Positions 15,436 to 20,738 of a stretch of DNA of 21,254 nt are shown here, piece by piece. The stretch is from NCBI GenBank assembly GCA_934565415.1, contig CAKTHQ010000036.1, positions 1 to 21,254 on the forward strand, read 5' to 3'. Numbering within the stretch: the first letter of the stretch is position 1; every line of letters starts with the position of its first letter. The position numbers and the translations under genes were made by a program. Below the pieces are notes generated by a model. The model was not told where the DNA came from. It searched no databases and saw only the letters and a list, made by a program, of their open reading frames with translations. Origin of the DNA: an uncultured Oscillospiraceae bacterium. Lineage in GTDB: Bacteria > Bacillota > Clostridia > Oscillospirales > Oscillospiraceae.

Positions 15436-16236
15436 ATGAACAAAGCGGAAATTTTCAAGTACCTTTCCCCGGATTATCCCTGGAAGGATTCCTTTGAATA
15501 CTTCGATTCCATCGACTCCACCAATAATTACTTAAAGCGGCAGGCCACCCTGGGCATCCCGGAAGGCAGCCTGGCCGTAGCCGACTGCCAAACCGGCGGC
15601 CGGGGGCGGCTGGGGCGCAGCTTCCAGTCCCCTAAGGGCGTAGGCATCTATATGAGCGTCCTCCTGCGGCCCAATTGCCCACCGGAAAACCTTATGCATC
15701 TGACCTGCGCCGTAGCCGTAGCCATGTGCGACGCCGTGGAAGCCGCTACCGGCTGCCGTCCGGGGATCAAATGGACCAACGACCTGGTTATGAACCACCG
15801 AAAAATCTGCGGCATTCTGACGGAGCTGGCCATGACCCAGGAAGGGACCGTAGACTATGCCATCATTGGCGTAGGCATCAACTGCTGCCAGAAGGAGACG
15901 GACTTCCCGGAGGAGATCCGAAAAACCGCCGGTTCTCTGGCCATGGTCACCGTGCAAACAATTTCCCGCCCAAAGGTAGCCGCCGCCATGATGGAGGCCT
16001 TCGCCAAAATGAACGATGGTCTGTTTACCGGCAAGGAAGAAATGCTGGCCCGTTACAAACAGGACTGCATCACCCTGGGGCAGGAAATCTCCCTGGTGCG
16101 GGGGGAGGAAGTCCGCCACGGCACCGCCCTGGACATCGGCCCCAACGGAGACCTGATCGTCCGATTCACCGACGGCACCGTTGCCCCGGTGGCCTCCGGA
16201 GAGGTCAGCGTCCGGGGATTGTACGGATATGTATAA
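15436..16236 (+). CDS. birA: Biotin-[acetyl-CoA carboxylase] ligase, HTH-less
   Basis: This 266-residue enzyme activates biotin to biotinyl-5'-AMP and attaches it to carrier lysines. Visible motifs are DSTNNYLK (27-34), the adenylate-binding GGRGRLGR (54-61), KWTND (112-116), HRKICGILTE (121-130) with the conserved Lys, and IIGVGINC. A C-terminal SH3-like domain follows. There is no N-terminal helix-turn-helix, so it should be a ligase without the repressor function of E. coli BirA. I chose ATG 15436 because AAAGGA lies 11 bases upstream; the in-frame TTG at 15427 is only two bases from that site. It follows the E2-like gene by one base and ends the operon at the bidirectional terminator. Confidence 0.94.
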   Translation: MNKAEIFKYLSPDYPWKDSFEYFDSIDSTNNYLKRQATLGIPEGSLAVADCQTGGRGRLGRSFQSPKGVGIYMSVLLRPNCPPENLMHLTCAVAVAMCDAVEAATGCRPGIKWTNDLVMNHRKICGILTELAMTQEGTVDYAIIGVGINCCQKETDFPEEIRKTAGSLAMVTVQTISRPKVAAAMMEAFAKMNDGLFTGKEEMLARYKQDCITLGQEISLVRGEEVRHGTALDIGPNGDLIVRFTDGTVAPVASGEVSVRGLYGYV

Positions 16237-16240
16237 TTAA

Positions 16241-16326
16241 AAAATGGACGGTAAACAATTTGTCATTCCGAGCCAGTGCGCACTGCTCCGCGCTGGTTCG
16301 CAACGACACTGTTTACCGTCCGTTTT
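16241..16326. terminator. Bidirectional terminator with nested repeat between convergent genes
   Basis: AAAATGGACGGTAAACA (16241-16257) pairs with TGTTTACCGTCCGTTTT (16310-16326): 12 perfect bp at the core, then one T-G pair and four A-T pairs. Rightward the stem runs into TTTTATTATATTT; leftward (minus strand) it runs into TTTTTTAATTATA. It can thus end both birA (+) and the Crp/Fnr remnant (-). The 52-base loop is unusually long and holds a second hairpin (separate entry). Confidence 0.75.
16262..16307. repeat. Palindromic repeat inside the terminator loop
   Basis: GTCATTCCGAGCCAG (16262-16276) is an imperfect inverted copy of CTGGTTCGCAACGAC (16293-16307). The paired region extends inward (TGCG with CGCG), giving about 19 bp with two internal mismatches and wobble pairs. 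The right arm is identical over 15 bases to 30-44 of this window. It looks like a small dispersed, possibly mobile, palindromic unit. Confidence 0.65.
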
Positions 16327-16327
16327 A

Positions 16328-16712
16328 TTATATTTCTTCCAGCCTCTCCGGTTCCTTCAGATACACCTGCTTTCCCTTCTTTTTAATGAGCCCTTCTTTT
16401 TCCATCTGCGTCCAGCGGCGGGACAATGTCTCCGGAGTGGTGCCCAGGAATTGGGCAAGCTCCTTCCCACTCAGCGAAAGGGGGACACTTTGGCTTTCCT
16501 GAGCTGTGGACAGGTCCAGAAAGTACCGGATCAGCCTTTTCTTCACCTGGCTACCGGAATCTAACGCTGTCTGCCGGGTCAACGTTTGGAGCCGCCGGTT
16601 CATTACCTCCAATAGCTTTAAGCTGATGGAGGGGTACCGGTTTAATAAATCCAAAAAGGCATTTCTGGGAATGAGACATACCCGGACCGGGGTCAGGGCT
16701 TCCCCATAGATA
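16328..16712 (-). pseudogene. Crp/Fnr family regulator, C-terminal fragment
   Basis: This stretch encodes the C-terminal half of a Crp/Fnr regulator: the end of the effector domain (EALTPVRVCLIPRNAFLDLL), the long dimerisation helix (SISLKLLEVMNRRLQTLT) and a DNA-binding winged helix with the recognition segment ELAQFLGTTPETLSRRWTQME, then the usual wing (EGLIKKKGKQVYL). The N-terminal effector-binding beta-barrel, about 100 residues, is missing. In its place the same frame continues into a P-type ATPase fragment. No Shine-Dalgarno site precedes the only nearby ATG (16732), so it is probably not made. The HTH part itself has no stop or frameshift, which suggests recent loss. Confidence 0.8.
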
Positions 16713-17109
16713 AGGGCCTCCGCCTCTTCCATGCCATAGGCATGGAGCGCCCTCACGCTGGGCTTTCCCTGGGTCAGGGTGCCGGTCTTATCGAAAACAA
16801 AGATGTCCGTTTTGGCAAACACATCGATGCTGTCCCCGCCCTTTAAAAGCACCCCTTCCTTGGCCCCCCCGCCGATACCCGCCACGTTGGCAATGGGCGC
16901 ACCGATAACCAGGGGCCCGGGGCAGGGACTGCACCGCCCGGAACAACATCGGCACCCCCCGCCAGCACCATCGCCAGCAGATAGGCAGCCGTCGCCGGAA
17001 CCTCCCACCCGGAGAGCTTGCTGAATACCAGCCCCAAAAGGGTCAGCACCCCGGCGGCCCACATGGTGGGCACACTGTACTTTTGAATCTTCCTTTGTAG
17101 TTTTCCCAT
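16713..17109 (-). pseudogene. Heavy-metal P1B-type ATPase, deleted and frameshifted remnant
   Basis: Two pieces of a metal-exporting P-type ATPase are seen. An N-terminal piece starts at ATG 17109 (MGKLQRKIQKY; GGAG upstream), with the first membrane helices, TMWAAGVLTLLGLVFSKL and ATAAYLLAMVLAG. A later piece in another frame has the CPG metal-site motif (CPGPLVIGAP, 16924-16895) and the phosphorylation motif DKTGT (Asp codon 16792-16790). The actuator domain (TGES) between them is missing, as are the nucleotide-binding domain and GDGxND hinge after them; the frame then enters the Crp/Fnr fragment. A G6 tract (16955-16960) also carries an apparent +1 insertion. CPG rather than CPC fits a subgroup of Firmicute metal ATPases whose metal is uncertain. 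Confidence 0.8.
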
Positions 17110-17135
17110 ATTGCTTCAATCTCCATTCTGATGCT

Positions 17136-17164
17136 ATTATAGCCGAAGCCCAGAAGAAGAACAA
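17136..17164 (-). promoter_or_regulatory. Promoter of the P-type ATPase remnant
   Basis: The minus strand has a perfect TATAAT (17141-17136). At 17 bp upstream is TTGTTC (17164-17159), a weak -35 that overlaps the edge of the FNR-type palindrome. A weak -35 next to an activator site is the usual design of a class II activated promoter. Confidence 0.55.
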
Positions 17165-17180
17165 TTGACCTGCATCAATT
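17163..17180. promoter_or_regulatory. Crp/Fnr-family operator
   Basis: AATTGA-CCTGCA-TCAATT is a perfect inverted repeat with 6-bp arms and a 6-base spacer, containing the FNR-type core TTGA-N6-TCAA. Its centre (17171.5) lies about 41.5-42.5 bases upstream of the start site predicted from the TATAAT at 17136-17141. This is the classical position for class II activation by Crp/Fnr proteins. Confidence 0.65.
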
Positions 17181-17191
17181 TTAAAAAATAC

Positions 17192-17224
17192 TGTGACCGT
17201 CCGGGCCGGTTTTCCGTCTATATA
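17192..17224 (+). promoter_or_regulatory. ECF-type promoter of the sigma factor gene
   Basis: TGTGAC (17192-17197), a 17-base spacer and CGTC (17215-17218) followed by TATATA resemble the TGTAAC/TGAAAC - CGTC promoters used by Firmicute ECF sigma factors. It lies about 35 bases before the sigma gene, so the gene probably activates itself. Confidence 0.55.
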
Positions 17225-17256
17225 GGTGAAACCACAAAGAGAAAGGAGGCGCTGCC

Positions 17257-17811
17257 ATGGAAGACCGCAAGATCATTGCCCTTTACTGGCAGCGGGACGA
17301 GCAGGCCATTGAGGAGACCCGGAAGGCCTACGGGACCCGGCTCCTGGCCCTGTCAACCCGCATTCTGCAAAACAAAGAGGATTCCGAGGAGACGGTGAAC
17401 GATACCTATTACCGGGCCTGGCAGCGGATCCCGCCGGAAAAGCCCAATTTCTTCCTGGCCTTCCTGCAAAAGATCTGCCGGAACCTGGCCCTGGACCGGC
17501 TGGACTGGAATCTGGCCGCCAAGCGAAATACGGAGCTGGTAGCCCTGACCGCAGAGCTGGAGCAGTGCATCCCGGACCGCCAGCGGGACCGGGAATGGGA
17601 AAGTAGGCAGATGCAGGAGACTTTGGAAGGCTTTTTGAAGCAGCTGCCAAAGCAGACCCGGGTCATTTTCCTGCGCCGGTACCTGCTTGGAGATACCGTC
17701 CGGGAAATCGCCCAAAAGTACGGCATGACGGAAAGCAAGGTCAAAATGCAGCTGCTCCGCAGCCGGGAGAAGCTGCGCACCTTTTTGGAACAGGAGGGGA
17801 TCCCCGTATGA
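17257..17811 (+). CDS. ECF-type RNA polymerase sigma factor
   Basis: This 184-residue sigma factor has only regions 2 and 4. Region 2 includes LLALSTRILQNKEDSEETVNDTYYRAWQRIPP (about 29-60) and the helix FLAFLQKICRNLALDRL. Region 4 includes LPKQTRVIFLRRYLLGDTVREIAQKYGMTESKVKMQLLRSREKL (about 129-172) with a clear helix-turn-helix. Length is normal for an ECF factor. The ATG at 17257 follows AAAGGAGG. Its stop overlaps the start of the next gene (ATGA), so the sigma and its probable anti-sigma partner are coupled. The inducing signal is unknown. Confidence 0.92.
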   Translation: MEDRKIIALYWQRDEQAIEETRKAYGTRLLALSTRILQNKEDSEETVNDTYYRAWQRIPPEKPNFFLAFLQKICRNLALDRLDWNLAAKRNTELVALTAELEQCIPDRQRDREWESRQMQETLEGFLKQLPKQTRVIFLRRYLLGDTVREIAQKYGMTESKVKMQLLRSREKLRTFLEQEGIPV

Positions 17812-18797
17812 CCGGAAAAGATTTGTTTCTCGCCCTGGGAACCATCGACGAAAGCTTCTACCGGGAGGCCGAGGTAGAACCCCAGCGCCACCGCCATTCC
17901 TTAACCGTTGCCGCCCTGATCGCGGCGCTGCTGCTTCTGGCGGGCTGCGGGTATATGGTACTCTCCGGCACCCAATGGTTTGATTCCTATTTTCGGGGAC
18001 AGAAAAAACAGCCCCTGAGCCAGGGGCAAAAGGATTACATTGCCCAAGGCATCACGGAATTTGGCCAGAGCATCACCATAGACGGCTACACCGTGACCCT
18101 GGAATACGCCATTGCGGAAGCCCGGGTTGCCTATCTGAAGCTCAGGCTGGATGGGCCAAAGAAAATGAATGATTGGACCTATTTTCATTCTCCCAGGCTG
18201 GAAAATGATCAGGGCTTTGAGCCATACTTCTATAAAAAAGGCGGTACGCCTCTGGAACCCAGCGGCTACTGGGGAGGCCACTGGGACATCCAGGCCAGCG
18301 GCCGCACCCTGTCCATTCTTATTCGGATGGACCAATCCAGCAATCCGAACAAACCTCCCTTTGAAGCGGGCGTCCCCTATATTCTTCATCTGGTAAACCT
18401 TACGGAACATAACTTTGGGGAAGACCCGGTTCTGCTTTCCAAAGGCCCCTGGGATTTTGAGATCGTCTTTGACCACCTGAATGACAATACCTTAGAGCTG
18501 GTCACAGAGCCCATCCACGTTTCCATGATCGGCGTCGAATTGGAGCTGACCTCCCTAAAGCTGCGCACCATGGGGGCCGAAATGACCTTTGTACCGGAAA
18601 ATCCCGACGACATCCGCACCATGGCCGTGCTGGCAAAGTCCCATGTGATTCTAAAGGACGGTACCTCCGTAGAGCTCCATCCCACAAATTTTAACCCCAA
18701 GGGCACCCTGGCCCTGGCATTGGACAGCCCCATCGACCTGGAAGAAATCGACCACTTCGAACTGCGGGACGGAATCAGAATCGAAGTACCGCGGTAG
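17808..18797 (+). CDS. Single-pass membrane protein, probable anti-sigma partner (DUF4179-like)
   Basis: This 329-residue protein has a short cytoplasmic N terminus with the motif FLALGTIDESFYREAE (7-22), one membrane segment at about 33-53 (VAALIAALLLLAGCGYMVLSG), and an extracytoplasmic domain of about 275 residues. The order and topology match clostridial membrane proteins encoded just after ECF sigma genes, which are taken to be anti-sigma factors or sensors; the N-terminal part would hold the sigma. LAGC at 44-47 looks like a lipobox but lies too far from the N terminus for an ordinary lipoprotein signal. The outer domain is beta-rich (for example QSITIDGYTVTLEYAIAEARVAYLKLRL) with no catalytic motif that I recognise. 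An AGGAGGGG site precedes the ATG. Confidence 0.75.
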   Translation: MTGKDLFLALGTIDESFYREAEVEPQRHRHSLTVAALIAALLLLAGCGYMVLSGTQWFDSYFRGQKKQPLSQGQKDYIAQGITEFGQSITIDGYTVTLEYAIAEARVAYLKLRLDGPKKMNDWTYFHSPRLENDQGFEPYFYKKGGTPLEPSGYWGGHWDIQASGRTLSILIRMDQSSNPNKPPFEAGVPYILHLVNLTEHNFGEDPVLLSKGPWDFEIVFDHLNDNTLELVTEPIHVSMIGVELELTSLKLRTMGAEMTFVPENPDDIRTMAVLAKSHVILKDGTSVELHPTNFNPKGTLALALDSPIDLEEIDHFELRDGIRIEVPR

Positions 18798-18815
18798 ATT
18801 TTGCCCTATAAACAC

Positions 18816-18844
18816 AAAAAGCCTCCCCAAACGGGGAGGTTTTT
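18816..18844 (+). terminator. Rho-independent terminator of the ECF operon
   Basis: A CCTCCCC / GGGGAGG stem (18822-18828 and 18833-18839) has the loop AAAC and is followed by five Ts. An A-tract on the other side could also make it work on the minus strand. It lies 24 bases after the stop of the membrane partner gene. Confidence 0.92.
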
Positions 18845-18868
18845 GCAATAATAGAATATTTGTTCGTC

Positions 18869-18920
18869 AAGTTTATAACATCCATGCTACAAACTTTTTA
18901 TTTTCAAAAGTTTATCACAT
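18869..18920. repeat. AT-rich spacer with inverted and direct repeats
   Basis: AAACTTTT (18891-18898) and AAAAGTTT (18906-18913) form a perfect 8-bp inverted repeat. AAGTTTATAACAT (18869-18881) recurs as AAGTTTATCACAT (18908-18920). The spacer between the two convergent terminators is far more AT-rich than the genes around it. No open frame or RNA gene is evident. Confidence 0.4.
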
Positions 18921-18949
18921 GGATTTGCATTTTGTCTTTTTCCAGCGAG

Positions 18950-18988
18950 CCCAAAAAACGGCATGGCAAAACGCCACGCCGTTTTGGG
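18950..18988 (-). terminator. Rho-independent terminator of the small membrane protein gene
   Basis: On the minus strand CGGCGTGGC and GCCATGCCG pair (one G-T) around GTTTT and are followed by six Ts (18958-18953), with an A-tract before the stem. It lies 25 bases after the stop of the gene ending at 19014. Confidence 0.85.
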
Positions 18989-19013
18989 TAAACTGTGTAG
19001 ATGCCTTTGGCAA

Positions 19014-19319
19014 TCAGCCCTCGAAGTCCTCTTCGCTGGCTACGGGAGCATTGTCCTCGGCAGCAGCCTTGGGCTCTTCTGCGGGAGCTTCGGCAGCAGG
19101 AGCAGCCTCTTCGGCAGCGGGAGCGGCTTCTTCCGCAGGAGTCTCTTCGGCAGCCTTCGGCTCTTCGGTCTCCTCCATGCCCTCGTCCCAGGGGCAGCAG
19201 CCGATAACCCGCTTTGCCCAGGCGACGATCTTATCGCCAAAAGCGGCGATGACATAGATGGCACCGGCAACAGCGGCCAGAACAGCCAGGACCTTCATGA
19301 CAGTATTGAACGTTTTCAT
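19014..19319 (-). CDS. Small single-pass membrane protein with Ala/Glu-rich tail
   Basis: This 101-residue hypothetical protein has one membrane segment (about 6-27, TVMKVLAVLAAVAGAIYVIAAF), a short basic stretch (KIVAWAKRVIGCCPWDEG) and a low-complexity acidic tail of about 50 residues built from EEAAPAAEE-like units. I do not recognise a family with a known function. A CC pair at 41-42 after the membrane segment could be acylated or bind metal (speculative). The start ATG 19319 has GGAGGAA upstream; the frame to 19349 would add 10 residues without a good site. It is monocistronic with a near-consensus promoter and a strong terminator, which suggests it is well expressed. Confidence 0.75.
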   Translation of the reverse strand: MKTFNTVMKVLAVLAAVAGAIYVIAAFGDKIVAWAKRVIGCCPWDEGMEETEEPKAAEETPAEEAAPAAEEAAPAAEAPAEEPKAAAEDNAPVASEEDFEG

Positions 19320-19390
19320 TGTAATTTCCTCCAATCCAGGTTTGGGCAACTCGGGACACGCCCGAGGCCAGACGGTTTAAAACTGGGTAT

Positions 19391-19419
19391 AGTATAGCCA
19401 ATTTGGCAGAAAAATGCAA
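19391..19419 (-). promoter_or_regulatory. Sigma-A-type promoter of the small membrane protein gene
   Basis: The minus strand reads TTGCAT (19419-19414), 17 bp, TATACT (19396-19391). The leader of about 65 bases includes a 6-bp hairpin (CTCGGG/CCCGAG, 19350-19366) upstream of the Shine-Dalgarno site. Confidence 0.75.
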
Positions 19420-19474
19420 GAGGCCGATGCTGAAAGAACCGTGGAATTTACATATTTTTCATAGGACAGTTTTT

Positions 19475-20680
19475 TTAAAATGTCCGAAGAATGCTAAGAA
19501 GCATTTTGGTGCACTGTTCCATATCCTCCACGGGGACATACTCAAACCGGCCGTGATAGTTTTCGCCGCCGGTGCACAGGTTGGGGCAGGGCAGCCCCTC
19601 GTAGGATAGCCTTGCCCCGTCGGTGCCGCCCCGGACAGGATTCGTCTTGGGCTCCATGCCGACGGAACGCATCGCCTCCTTGGCCCGCTCCACGATTTCC
19701 ATGCAGGGTTCGATCTTTTCCCGCATATTGTAGTAGCTGTCTTTCAATGTAAGCTCCACGGTACCTTCCCCGTACTTTTCGTTCAGGAAAGACACAACGG
19801 TCTTCATCATGGTTTTCTTGGCTTCAAAAGCTGCCATGTCGTGGTCCCGGACAATGTAGCGGAGCACGGTCTTTTCCACCTCGCCCTGCATATCCGTCAG
19901 GTGGATAAAGCCCTCATAGCCCTCGGTATACTCCGGCTTCTGATTTTTGGGCAGCAGTCCTTCAAGCTCCATGGCAATATACTGGGAGTTGACCATTTTA
20001 TTCTTTGCAGAACCGGGATGAATATTCAGGCCCCTTACCGTAACCACTGCGGAGGCTGCGTTAAAGTTCTCATATTCCAACTCCCCCACCGTGCCGCCGT
20101 CTACGGTATAGGCATAGTCCGCGCCAAAGCCCTTCACATCAAACCGGTCCGCTCCCCGGCCGATTTCCTCGTCGGGGGTAAAGCCAATCTTCAGGGTTGC
20201 GTGTCTGCCCCCCTCCTTTAGAAGAATCTCCGCCGCCGTCAGAATCTCCGCCACACCGGCCTTGTCGTCGGCGCCCAAAAGGGTAGTGCCGTCGGTAACA
20301 ATCAGGTGCTTGCCCACGTTCCGGTTCAGGGATTCATACTCACTTGGCTTCAGGTAGATGCCCTTTTCGGCATTTAAAAGGATGTCCCCGCCCTCGTATT
20401 TGACGATTCGGGCCTTGATGTTCTTACCGGAAGCATCCGGGGATGTATCCATGTGGGCGATAAGGCCAATGGTGGGCAAATCCTTTTCTCCCGGCACGGT
20501 ACCATAAACATAGCCGTTTTCGTCCACACGGGCATCCGCAATGCCCATAGCCCGCATTTCCTCCGCAATGGCCGTTCCCAGCAGCTTCTGGTTGGGAGTA
20601 GAAGGGCAGCTTTCCGAAAATTCATCGGAGGCGGTATCGTAGCTTACATAACGCAAAAAGCGTTCTACAACTGATTCCAT
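19475..20680 (-). CDS. pepT: Peptidase T (tripeptide aminopeptidase, M20B)
   Basis: This 401-residue cytoplasmic zinc peptidase removes the N-terminal residue from tripeptides. Metal-site and catalytic segments are present: HMDTS with H76 and D78, GADDKAG with D138/D139, the catalytic pair TPDEEIGRG with E171-E172, YTVDGGTVGE, and the C-terminal NYHGRFEYVPV with the last ligand His. NIHPGSAKNKMVN belongs to the lid/dimerisation domain. Length is normal. The ATG at 20680 follows AAAGGAAAG. The ackA terminator lies only 20 bases upstream, so no promoter fits between them; expression must come from read-through or from within ackA. A weak hairpin (GGACA/TGTCC) overlaps the stop, but no clear terminator follows. 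Confidence 0.96.
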   Translation of the reverse strand: MESVVERFLRYVSYDTASDEFSESCPSTPNQKLLGTAIAEEMRAMGIADARVDENGYVYGTVPGEKDLPTIGLIAHMDTSPDASGKNIKARIVKYEGGDILLNAEKGIYLKPSEYESLNRNVGKHLIVTDGTTLLGADDKAGVAEILTAAEILLKEGGRHATLKIGFTPDEEIGRGADRFDVKGFGADYAYTVDGGTVGELEYENFNAASAVVTVRGLNIHPGSAKNKMVNSQYIAMELEGLLPKNQKPEYTEGYEGFIHLTDMQGEVEKTVLRYIVRDHDMAAFEAKKTMMKTVVSFLNEKYGEGTVELTLKDSYYNMREKIEPCMEIVERAKEAMRSVGMEPKTNPVRGGTDGARLSYEGLPCPNLCTGGENYHGRFEYVPVEDMEQCTKMLLSILRTF

Positions 20681-20694
20681 AATTCTTTCCTTTC

Positions 20695-20724
20695 AAAAAG
20701 GCCGCCGCATTTGCTGCGGCGGCC
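20695..20724 (-). terminator. Rho-independent terminator after ackA, in the pepT leader
   Basis: A perfect 10-bp stem, GGCCGCCGCA (20700-20709) and TGCGGCGGCC (20715-20724), has a five-base loop. On the minus strand it is followed by TTTTT (20699-20695). The pepT Shine-Dalgarno site begins only a few bases later. Confidence 0.88.
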
Positions 20725-20738
20725 AGATGGATTTTTAC

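Noticed and set aside
17113..17164. Start of the ATPase/Crp chimera at 17164
   Set aside because: The ATG lies on the FNR-type palindrome, upstream of the predicted transcription start, with no ribosome binding site. The first 80 residues are an out-of-frame reading of the ATPase N terminus.
17808..18797. Lipoprotein call for the ECF partner based on LAGC at residues 44-47
   Set aside because: The motif is within a membrane segment preceded by about 30 charged residues, unlike a normal type II signal peptide; a single-pass membrane protein fits better.
19014..19200. CRISPR-like or tandem DNA repeat in the small membrane protein gene
   Set aside because: The repetitiveness is Ala/Glu codon usage in the protein tail, with irregular units and no spacers.
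19464..19485. Terminator of pepT (GGACA/TGTCC)
   Set aside because: The stem is five bp plus A/T pairs, overlaps the stop codon and lacks a T-tract on the minus strand.
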